A stretch of DNA of 64,000 bases from Myxococcaceae bacterium JPH2 (GTDB lineage Bacteria > Myxococcota > Myxococcia > Myxococcales > Myxococcaceae): NCBI GenBank assembly GCA_016458225.1, contig JAEMGR010000013.1, forward strand, positions 1 to 64,000, written 5' to 3'. Shown here in pieces: positions 56,082 to 62,966 of this stretch. The translations under genes were made by a program, and so were the position numbers. Numbering within the stretch: position 1 is the stretch's first letter; each line of letters starts with the position of its first letter. Below the pieces are notes generated by a model. It saw only the letters and a list, made by a program, of their open reading frames with translations. It searched no databases and was not told the DNA's origin.

Positions 56082-57605
56082 ATGTCTTCACGTCTCGTGG
56101 GGCTCGCCACCGCGGCGCTGCTCCTGGGCAGCACCACGGCCCTGGTGGGTTGCGAAGGAGAGAAGGGCCCGAAGGGAGATACGGGCGTCGCGGGTCCGCA
56201 GGGGCCTCAGGGCCCGCAGGGTCCCGCCACCGTCATTCCAGACGCGGGCGTCCCGGACCCGGGCCCCGGTGCGCTCGCATCCGCGCACGAGGCCGCGCAT
56301 CAAGCCGGCACGCCGCACGCTGACCGCGTCATCTTCTTCCTCGGGGACGGCATGGGCATCCCCGTCGTCACCGCCGCGCGCATCTTCGCTCGGGGCGAGG
56401 ACGGTGAGCTGACCCTGGACACGCTGCCCGAGACGGGCTTCGTGCGCACGTACTCGCGCGACTCGCGCGTGACGGACAGCGCGCCCTCCATGTCCGCGTA
56501 CATGACGGGCGTGAAGATGAACAACGACATCCTCTCGATGTCGCCGGAGACCGCGTTCAACGGCAAGGGCTCCGCCGTGCCGACGTTCCTGGAGTGGGCC
56601 GAGGCCGCCGGTTGGTCCACGGGCGTCGTCACCACCACGCGCGTGACGCACGCGACGCCCGCCGCCACCTACTCGCACATCAGCAACCGCGACCTGGAGG
56701 AGGCCATCGCCCAGCAGCTCGTGCCGGGCGCGCCGGGCTCCAACTCCAGCCTGGGGGATGGCCTGGAGGTCATCTTCGGCGGCGGCAGCAAGCAGTTCAC
56801 CACGCGCGCGGACAAGCGCGACCTGGTGGCGGAGCTGAAGGCCCGCGGCTACGGCTACGTCACGCAGGCCGCGCAGCTCCAGGACCTGCCTCTTTCTGGA
56901 GCGCCGAAGCAGAAGGTGCTCGGCCTCTTCACCGAGAGCCACATGTCCTACGAGCTGAACCGCGACCCGGCCAAGGAGCCGAGCCTCGCGCAGATGGCCG
57001 TCAAGGCGGTGCAGGTCCTCGACCAGAACCCCAAGGGCTTCTTCCTCATGGTGGAGGGCGGGCGCATCGACCACGCGCTGCACGAGACGACGGCGAAGAA
57101 GGCGCTGAAGGACACGGTCGCCTTCGACGACGCGCTCGCGGCGGTGCTGGCCGAGGTGAAGAAGAAGGATCCGAACCTGGAGCACACGCTCGTGGTCCTC
57201 ACCTCGGATCATGACCACACGCTCGTACACCTGGGCTACGCGAAGCGCACTGGCGCCACCACGGCGACCAACGCGGGCGTGCTGGGGCTCGTGCGCAACT
57301 ACGCCGGTGCGCAAGAGGGCGCGCCCACGCTCGACGCGGATGGCCAGCCGTACACCATCCTCGGCTTCGGCAACGGCGAGCGCCGCGTGATGGGCTCGCG
57401 CGCCTTCGCGCCCACGCTCACCGAGGACCTCACCGCGGGCGACGAGTACCACCAGGAGGCCGCCATCCACATGCCCACCGGCGCCGAGACGCACGGCGGC
57501 ACCGACGTCACCCTCCGCGCCGTGGGCTTCGGCTCCGAGCAGTTCCACGGCTTCATGACCAACACCGAGGTCTTCGGCCTCCTTCGCAACGCCTCCAAGC
57601 TGTGA
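56082..57605 (+). CDS. Alkaline phosphatase lipoprotein with collagen-like linker
   Basis: 507 residues, ATG 56082 after GGAGG. The lipoprotein signal ends at Cys24 (ALVGC). Residues 26-47 then carry eight Gly-X-Y triplets (GEKGPKGDTG.., GPQGPQGPQGPA), a collagen-like stalk between membrane and enzyme. The catalytic domain is PhoA-superfamily: metal-binding FFLGDGMG, nucleophile Ser133 in VTDSAPSMSAYMTG, HATPAATYSH, and the C-terminal SDHDHTL and ETHGGTDV metal ligands. It hydrolyses phosphomonoesters outside the cytoplasm. Its stop lies 24 bases before a second phosphatase of the same family. No Pho box was found upstream. Confidence 0.92.
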   Translation: MSSRLVGLATAALLLGSTTALVGCEGEKGPKGDTGVAGPQGPQGPQGPATVIPDAGVPDPGPGALASAHEAAHQAGTPHADRVIFFLGDGMGIPVVTAARIFARGEDGELTLDTLPETGFVRTYSRDSRVTDSAPSMSAYMTGVKMNNDILSMSPETAFNGKGSAVPTFLEWAEAAGWSTGVVTTTRVTHATPAATYSHISNRDLEEAIAQQLVPGAPGSNSSLGDGLEVIFGGGSKQFTTRADKRDLVAELKARGYGYVTQAAQLQDLPLSGAPKQKVLGLFTESHMSYELNRDPAKEPSLAQMAVKAVQVLDQNPKGFFLMVEGGRIDHALHETTAKKALKDTVAFDDALAAVLAEVKKKDPNLEHTLVVLTSDHDHTLVHLGYAKRTGATTATNAGVLGLVRNYAGAQEGAPTLDADGQPYTILGFGNGERRVMGSRAFAPTLTEDLTAGDEYHQEAAIHMPTGAETHGGTDVTLRAVGFGSEQFHGFMTNTEVFGLLRNASKL

Positions 57606-57628
57606 CGCGGACAAAGGGAATCGCCGCC

Positions 57629-59005
57629 ATGAACCTCAAGAACACGCTGCTCGCCGGGGGCACCGCCCTGGCCCTGATGGCCGCTCCCGCGCACGCCGCG
57701 GGCAAGGCGAAGAACGTCATCTTCTTCCTCGGCGACGGGATGGGCCCCACCACCGTCACCGCCACGCGCATCTATGTCTACGGCGAGGCGGGCAAGCTCC
57801 AGATGGAGAAGCTGCCGCGCACGGCCCTCATCAAGACGTACTCGCTCGATGCGCAGACCACCGACAGCGCGCCGTCCATGTCCGCGTACATGACGGGCGT
57901 GAAGATGCGCAACGAGGTGCTGTCCATGAGCCCGGACACCGTCGCGCGCATCGAGGCGGACGGGCACTGCGCCGCCACGGGCAACGGCTCGCCGGTGCGC
58001 ACCATCCTGGAGCTGGCCAAGGCCGCGGGCAAGTCGGTGGGTTCCATCACCACGACCGAGCTGACGCACGCGACGCCCGCCGCCACGTACTCGCACATCT
58101 GTCATCGCGACCTCGCGTATGACATCGCGGCGCAGGCGGTGCCCGGGGGCGCGGGCGCGAATCCGTCGCTGGGCACTGGCGTGGACGTGCTGATGGGCGG
58201 CGGCGCGAACCACTGGACGCCCGTCAACGCCACGACCAATCCGAAGGGCCGGCCGGATGGGCGCGACCTCGTCGAGGAGCTGCGGTCCCAGGGCTACACC
58301 TACGTGAAGGACGCGACCGGCCTGCGCACGATTCCGTCGACCACCACGAAGCTCATCGGCTTGTTCTCCGCCACCAGCCACATGAGCTACGAGCTGGATC
58401 GCGACTCCACGAAGGAGCCGAGCCTCGCGGAGATGACGCTGGCCGCCATCCAGGTCCTGAAGAAGGCCTCGGCGGCGGACAATGACGATCGCGGCTTCTT
58501 CCTCATGGTGGAGGGGGGGCGCATCGACCATGCACTGCACGGCACGCAGGTGCAGAAGGCGCTGGGTGACGCGGCCGCGTTCGATGCCGCCATCAAGGCC
58601 GCGGTGGACAGCGTGGACCTGAGCAACACGCTCATCGTCGTGACGGCGGACCATGACCACACGCTGGCGATGAATGGCTACGGCCAGCGCGGGCAGGGGA
58701 CGCACGTGGTGGACGTGGTGCGTGACCCGGCCACGGGCACTCCGCTGGTGGATGGCGATGGCTATCCCTATCCGACGCTGGTGTTTGGCAACGGCCCCAA
58801 CCGGCCGCTCGTGCGCTCCAGCACGGACACGGTGAACGTGCTCGACAAGAACTTCACGCACCTGTCGGCCGTGCGCGTCTCCAGCGAGACGCACGGCGGC
58901 GGCGATGTGATGCTGATGGCCGGCGGCGCGGACGCGGAGCTGTTCAAGGGCACGCTCGACAACACGCGCGTGTTCCAGTTCCTGAAGACGGCGGCGGGGC
59001 TGTAG
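57629..59005 (+). CDS. Alkaline phosphatase, second tandem copy
   Basis: 458 residues from ATG 57629 with AGGGA upstream; a GTG at 57602 would only add leader. A cleavable signal peptide (AGGTALALMAAPAHA), not a lipobox, precedes the same PhoA-type enzyme as the gene before it: FFLGDGMG, TTDSAPSMSAYMTG, ELTHATPAATYSH, TADHDHTLAMN, SSETHGGGDVM. Metal and nucleophile residues are all kept. The lack of a lipid anchor suggests it is released to the periplasm or outside, while the first copy is anchored; the pair probably arose by duplication. The next gene starts two bases later. Confidence 0.92.
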   Translation: MNLKNTLLAGGTALALMAAPAHAAGKAKNVIFFLGDGMGPTTVTATRIYVYGEAGKLQMEKLPRTALIKTYSLDAQTTDSAPSMSAYMTGVKMRNEVLSMSPDTVARIEADGHCAATGNGSPVRTILELAKAAGKSVGSITTTELTHATPAATYSHICHRDLAYDIAAQAVPGGAGANPSLGTGVDVLMGGGANHWTPVNATTNPKGRPDGRDLVEELRSQGYTYVKDATGLRTIPSTTTKLIGLFSATSHMSYELDRDSTKEPSLAEMTLAAIQVLKKASAADNDDRGFFLMVEGGRIDHALHGTQVQKALGDAAAFDAAIKAAVDSVDLSNTLIVVTADHDHTLAMNGYGQRGQGTHVVDVVRDPATGTPLVDGDGYPYPTLVFGNGPNRPLVRSSTDTVNVLDKNFTHLSAVRVSSETHGGGDVMLMAGGADAELFKGTLDNTRVFQFLKTAAGL

Positions 59006-59007
59006 TC

Positions 59008-59694
59008 ATGGGGCGCGTCGCGTTGCTGCTGCTGGGGGGGCTCCTCGTGTGTGGGGCGTGTGCGGAGCCTCCGCGGACTCCTGGGAGCGAGCCACCCGTG
59101 GCCGTGCTCATCTCGCACGAGGAGCAGGGGGTCCGGCCGGATGGGGTGACGCAGGTGCTCCGTTATCAAGAGCGCGTGCTTCGCCGGGACGGTCACCTGT
59201 GGTCGGAGCGCGTGCTGGATGGGCGCGTTCCCGCCGTGGCCCACTCCGAGTCGCGGCGCGACGTGCATGACTGGAGCGTGGTGCCGCGCTGGGTCTCTCG
59301 CGAGGCCGATGGGCGCGTGCGCCTGCGCTTCGTCCTCGCGGACTCCCGCGAGGTGGTGGAGGTAGAGCCCCCGGAGTACGACTCCGTGGGCTTCACGCCC
59401 GCGTGGGATGAGCTGTCTCACCAGGTCTCCAACGAGGTGCTCGCGCGGCTCACGCCCTCGACCCGTCCGGATGCCCCCGAGGGTGCCCGGTGGTTGGAGG
59501 CCACCACGGCGGACCGCTACATCCGAGTGCTGTGGAGCGACAAGCTCGCCCTCGCGCTGGAGATGGAATCCGGTCGCAAGGATGGGACCGCGCTGCATCG
59601 CGCCAAGGTCCAACTGGAATCGCTGCCCGCGACGGCGCCTTGGGAGTCGACTCGTGCTTTCGCTCGCAAGGACATCAACGATTATCGCGACTGA
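59008..59694 (+). CDS. Putative lipoprotein of unknown function
   Basis: 228 residues, two bases after the second phosphatase and probably in the same operon. The signal peptide ends with VCGAC, an imperfect lipobox. The mature protein has a beta-rich middle (RYQERVLRRDGHLWSERVLDGRV, DWSVVPRWVSREADGRVRLRFVLADSREVVEV) and a C-terminal helix-containing part. No recognised domain. Its stop codon lies inside a hairpin that probably terminates the operon. Confidence 0.7.
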   Translation: MGRVALLLLGGLLVCGACAEPPRTPGSEPPVAVLISHEEQGVRPDGVTQVLRYQERVLRRDGHLWSERVLDGRVPAVAHSESRRDVHDWSVVPRWVSREADGRVRLRFVLADSREVVEVEPPEYDSVGFTPAWDELSHQVSNEVLARLTPSTRPDAPEGARWLEATTADRYIRVLWSDKLALALEMESGRKDGTALHRAKVQLESLPATAPWESTRAFARKDINDYRD

Positions 59695-59709
59695 GTCAGT
59701 CCGATAATC
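59680..59709 (+). terminator. Intrinsic terminator overlapping a stop codon
   Basis: GATTATCG and CGATAATC pair at the base, with GACT and AGTC above and one bulged C, a stem of about 12 bp. The TGA stop of the lipoprotein gene (59692-59694) sits in the loop region. It is followed by CTTCTTG. It ends the phosphatase operon. Confidence 0.7.
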
Positions 59710-59737
59710 CTTCTTGAGCCTGTTTTGCGTTGATACG

Positions 59738-59765
59738 CTCCGGGTGTTTCACCACACACCCGGAG
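59738..59765 (+). promoter_or_regulatory. Hairpin sequestering the Shine-Dalgarno of a small lipoprotein gene
   Basis: CTCCGGGTGT and ACACCCGGAG form a perfect 10-bp stem around an eight-base loop. The 3' arm includes GGAG, the ribosome-binding site five bases before ATG 59771. In this state translation would be blocked, so a thermosensor, ligand or protein that opens the stem could switch the gene on. The gene is flanked by terminators on both sides. Confidence 0.65.
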
Positions 59766-59770
59766 ACGGT

Positions 59771-60046
59771 ATGTCCATTGGAGTGAAGCGAGTCGCGGCG
59801 GTCGTGGCGTGCGCAGCGGGCCTGCTGCTGGGAGCTTGTGGCGGGGAGATGGAAGATGGGCAGGTCGCCCCGGTCGCGACCCAGGAGTCCGCCATCATCG
59901 TGGGGGGCTCTGAGGTCAGCCAGGTGTATTACTCGGATTCGACGTACACGGTGCAGGTTGGCTGGGCCCTCACGAAGTGTGACGGCTCATACAAGCTGGA
60001 AGGCTATCGCACCCAGTACGTGATGACGGCTGTCTATCATTGCTGA
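59771..60046 (+). CDS. Small Cys-ending lipoprotein, DUF6289-like
   Basis: 91 residues from ATG 59771. Lipoprotein signal with lipobox LLGAC at residue 23; the mature chain is about 69 residues. It holds the segment QVYYSDSTYTVQVGWALTKCDGSYKLEG, the tyrosine-rich pattern I associate with the short secreted DUF6289 group of myxobacteria, and ends in Cys. The two mature cysteines outside the lipid anchor (KCDG and the C-terminal HC) could form a disulfide. It stands alone between two terminators with its ribosome-binding site in a hairpin. Role unknown; a secreted signal or toxin-like peptide is possible but unsupported. Confidence 0.75.
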   Translation: MSIGVKRVAAVVACAAGLLLGACGGEMEDGQVAPVATQESAIIVGGSEVSQVYYSDSTYTVQVGWALTKCDGSYKLEGYRTQYVMTAVYHC

Positions 60047-60057
60047 GTCGTTCACCG

Positions 60058-60087
60058 AGCACCCCTTCCCAGACAGGGAGGGGTGCT
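60058..60087. terminator. Bidirectional hairpin between convergent genes
   Basis: AGCACCCCTTCCC and GGGAGGGGTGCT pair over 12 bases with one bulge and loop AGACA. It lies between the small lipoprotein stop (60046) and the EAL gene stop (60092) and can serve both directions. Confidence 0.7.
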
Positions 60088-60091
60088 TGGG

Positions 60092-61291
60092 TCATTGAGA
60101 TGTCCCGTTCGCGCGGCCAGCCAGTTCGGCGATGCGCAGGATGAGCTGCCGCATCGTCACGGTGCCCAGGAATGCGCCGGTCGCGTCCGTGACCACCACG
60201 GGGTCCTGGGTTGCCGACGTGGCTCGTGCCAGTGCTTGGGGCATGAGTGCGCAGACAGTCATGTCCTCCTCGGCGATCAGCGGCGCGGGGTGCGTGTCTG
60301 ACCGGGCCTCGAATCGCTGACGCGTGATCAACCCGCGTGGCTGTTCGTGCTCCAGGAGGACGACATGGTCCAGACCCGGCGTCTGCTGAAACAGCGTCGC
60401 GAGGCTCGCGTCATCCACGGGTGTTTGCGCGCTGGCGCATCGGACGGCGAGGTTGCCCACGGTGTCTTCGCCCGAGGACGTGCGGTGGTGCAGCGCACGC
60501 ATGGTTCCGTGGCGTCGCCGCTCGAACTCTTCCCCGGGGAGCGGAGGCGTCGGCGCGGGGCGCGCGAGCAGGAAGCCCTGCGCGTGGCGAATGCCCAAGC
60601 GCAGCAGCACGGCCAACTCGTCCCAGGACTCCACCCCCTCCGCGATGAGCGTGGCGCCCACGTTGGTGGAGAAGGCCACCAGGGACTTCAGCAGATGCTG
60701 GAGATAGGCGTGGTGGTGGATGTCTCGCACCAGCGCCTGGTCCAGCTTGATGAAATCTGGCGCGCTGTGCACCAGGGTCACGAGCCCTGAGTGCCCCGCG
60801 CCGAAGTCATCCAGGGCGATGCCGAAGCCTCGCGTGGCGAGCGCTCGTGCCAGGCGTCTCAATTGCGCGGTGTCTTCGAAGGCGCCTTGCTCGGTGATCT
60901 CCAGCACGAACTGACGCGGGTGCAGGCCGTGCTGTTGGACCAGGGCTTCGAGGGCGGTGTCCGCGAAGCGCTCGTCGGCGAGGACCTCGGGGCTGACGTT
61001 GAAGAAGAACGGCGCGCGGCGGTGGGCCGCGGGAAGCTCGGCGATGCGGCGGAGCGCGGAGCGCCAGCATGCGTGTTCGGCCTCGAAGGTGACGCCCTCG
61101 TGGCGGGCGCGGGTGAAGAAGTCGAGGGGGGACTCGGAGGAGCCTTCACCTCGGGACAGCACCTCGTGACCCACGATGTTGCCGGTCCGCAGGTCCACGA
61201 TGGGCTGGAACACGGACGCGATCCGAGGCTCGTCTCCGCGCCACAGCCAGGACTGCGCCGGGGCGACCGGGGGGGAGCGGGGTGGGTTCAT
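60092..61291 (-). CDS. EAL-domain c-di-GMP phosphodiesterase with C-terminal CBS pair
   Basis: 399 residues. The EAL domain occupies about 25-255 with catalytic signatures: EVLSR (ExLxR), FFFNVSPEVL, LEITEQ, DDFGAGHSGL, IKLDQALVRDI, AEGVES and AQGFLLARP. All metal and base residues expected for activity are present, so it should cleave c-di-GMP to pGpG. No GGDEF domain is attached. The C-terminal 130 residues carry CBS-type repeats (VVLLEHEQPRGLITRQRF, VVVTDATGAFLGTVTMRQLI), which usually sense adenine nucleotides. It is cytoplasmic. A 13-base palindrome lies 43 bases upstream of its start. Confidence 0.9.
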   Translation of the reverse strand: MNPPRSPPVAPAQSWLWRGDEPRIASVFQPIVDLRTGNIVGHEVLSRGEGSSESPLDFFTRARHEGVTFEAEHACWRSALRRIAELPAAHRRAPFFFNVSPEVLADERFADTALEALVQQHGLHPRQFVLEITEQGAFEDTAQLRRLARALATRGFGIALDDFGAGHSGLVTLVHSAPDFIKLDQALVRDIHHHAYLQHLLKSLVAFSTNVGATLIAEGVESWDELAVLLRLGIRHAQGFLLARPAPTPPLPGEEFERRRHGTMRALHHRTSSGEDTVGNLAVRCASAQTPVDDASLATLFQQTPGLDHVVLLEHEQPRGLITRQRFEARSDTHPAPLIAEEDMTVCALMPQALARATSATQDPVVVTDATGAFLGTVTMRQLILRIAELAGRANGTSQ

Positions 61292-61333
61292 GTCCGAAAG
61301 ATGTAGCCGAAAGTCCCCCGTGCTTCAGGGACC

Positions 61334-61346
61334 CTCGTGTCACGAG
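61334..61346. promoter_or_regulatory. Operator-like palindrome upstream of the EAL gene
   Basis: CTCGTG-T-CACGAG is a perfect 6-bp inverted repeat 43 bases before the EAL start codon, in a 203-base non-coding stretch (61292-61494). No regulator assigned. Confidence 0.4.
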
Positions 61347-61359
61347 CAGCCACGCGAGC

Positions 61360-61383
61360 ATGGCGTTGGCGTCACGCCGCCAT
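61360..61383 (-). terminator. Hairpin downstream of the FUSC-like gene
   Basis: ATGGCG pairs with CGCCAT around an inner GCG/CGC stem, about 110 bases beyond the stop at 61495. It may end that transcript. It has no U-run. Confidence 0.3.
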
Positions 61384-61494
61384 CACGGCGACCGAAGCAG
61401 CGCTTGAGTCCGCGGCTGCTCGGCGCGAGGTGAGCTGGCTTCCAGCTCCACGCCGAATGCCCGGGCGCGGTGAGGCCCGCGCGCTCCAACCGTG

Positions 61495-62895
61495 TCACTC
61501 GCGCGGTCGCTCGGTCATCGAACGAGGGGCCGCGGTGTTCGGGGCCGCGTCGGAGATCGGCTCCACAGGCAAGAGCGCGGGGACCATCCGCTGCGTCTCC
61601 GGAGACGCCGAGGCAAGGGCCTCCAGCGTCGGCTCCACCGGCGTGGGAGGAAGCGCCGCTCGCGAAGTCTCCACGGGAGTCGAACCACCCGCCGCCCGCG
61701 CCATCTCCGCCGAGGCATGGGCAGGGCTCTCCAGCCGCGACTCCGCCCCTGTGGCCGCGGGCACCTGGGCGAGCGTGGCCTGGGCCGCGACCGTATCCAG
61801 CGCGTGCCCCTCCTCCCACTGCGCGGAAGAGAGTGAACGGAAGCGTCGAGCCAGCGCGGCCAACTCGGCGGCCTTGAGCTGGGCATGTCCGCTGCGCAGC
61901 GACAGGAGCGCCACGCGAGCCCGCTCCAGCAAGGCGACCTCCGCGCGCAACTTCGCGAGGATTCGCTCGCGACGCTGCCGCAGCTCACCCAGTCGCTCCA
62001 CTTCTTCGCCGAGCGACTGGGCCGCGAGCTCGAGCTGCCGACGCGCCACCGGATCCGTGCTGGCGCGAGCGCTGCGCTCCAATCCGTCCCGCTCCGCTTG
62101 GAGCTCCGCCTGGGCGCGCTCCTCGAGCTGCGCCTCCACGCCCGCCCACTCGGAGGCCAGCTCCACCGCGCCGCGCGTGATGCGCGCCAGCGTGCGGGCC
62201 AACTCCTCGCGGGCCGGCTCACGCGGGAGCTTCGCGAGGGACTCACCACACTGGCGATAGAGGCTCAGGGCGCGCTCGGCCAGCGTCCGGAAGTCTCCCG
62301 CGAGCTGGGGCAGCAGCTCCTCGGCGCGCGCCTCGACAGGGTCGGCGGACAACCCGATATGCGCGGCGATGGCGCTCAAGCCCACGAACAGGCCGAGGAT
62401 TCCACCCGTGAGGCTCGCGCTGAGCAGCGCGGGCGTGGCCACATCCGCGAGACGTGAGGCGAAGATGCTCGCGACCTCGGTGCCCGCCAGCGTGAGCCCC
62501 GCGGCGAGCAACGCGCCGAGCGAGAAGTGCAGCAGGGTAGGGCGGGCCTCGGCCACCTGGCCCTCTTCGCCGCGCTCGTTGAGGCGCGCGCGCACCAGCA
62601 GGGCGCCCGCCGCGGCGGCGCTGATGGCCAGCGTCCACCCTGGCGCCATGCCGAGCGCATAGGGCAGGGAAGTGAGCACGACCCCCAGGCCTGCCACGAG
62701 CGCCCGGTCCCACTTGTCTCCCTGGGCACAGGCGAGCACCACCGCGACGGGGACCCACCACGACAGCGGCAGGGGCAGTCCCACCCGGCTGGTGGCGAAC
62801 TGGAGCAGGCCCGCGCCAGCGCCCGCCGCGAGGGCGCGCGTCACGGTGCGTTCGAAGACTTCACGGTGATGGAACTGCAGCACGGTGGCACTCAT
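61495..62895 (-). CDS. FUSC-like membrane protein with coiled-coil cytoplasmic domain
   Basis: 466 residues. Five or six membrane segments cover about 20-190 (ALAAGAGAGLLQF, WWVPVAVVLACAQG, ALLSASLTGGILGLFVGLSAIAAHIG), with the layout of FUSC/aromatic-acid exporter proteins. Then long coiled coils run from about 200 to 370 (RALSLYRQCGESLAKLPREP, LEEVERLGELRQRRERILAK-like heptads). The last 100 residues are Pro/Thr/Ala/Ser-rich and low-complexity. No transport motif is certain. The gene is divergent from the oxidoreductase over 71 bases. The FUSC label rests on topology, not on a clear signature. Confidence 0.65.
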   Translation of the reverse strand: MSATVLQFHHREVFERTVTRALAAGAGAGLLQFATSRVGLPLPLSWWVPVAVVLACAQGDKWDRALVAGLGVVLTSLPYALGMAPGWTLAISAAAAGALLVRARLNERGEEGQVAEARPTLLHFSLGALLAAGLTLAGTEVASIFASRLADVATPALLSASLTGGILGLFVGLSAIAAHIGLSADPVEARAEELLPQLAGDFRTLAERALSLYRQCGESLAKLPREPAREELARTLARITRGAVELASEWAGVEAQLEERAQAELQAERDGLERSARASTDPVARRQLELAAQSLGEEVERLGELRQRRERILAKLRAEVALLERARVALLSLRSGHAQLKAAELAALARRFRSLSSAQWEEGHALDTVAAQATLAQVPAATGAESRLESPAHASAEMARAAGGSTPVETSRAALPPTPVEPTLEALASASPETQRMVPALLPVEPISDAAPNTAAPRSMTERPRE

Positions 62896-62903
62896 CGGTC
62901 GCC

Positions 62904-62944
62904 CCTGGAACGGCGTCAGGCCAGGAATTCCACCTGGAACGCGT
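62904..62944. repeat. Direct repeat in the divergent promoter region
   Basis: CCTGGAACGGCGT (62904-62916) is repeated as CCTGGAACGCGT (62933-62944), 29 bases apart, between the FUSC-like gene and the oxidoreductase. The second copy overlaps an inverted CCAGG..CCTGG. This fits a binding site shared by both genes. Confidence 0.4.
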
Positions 62945-62966
62945 GGCCGAATTAAAAGGTCTGCCG

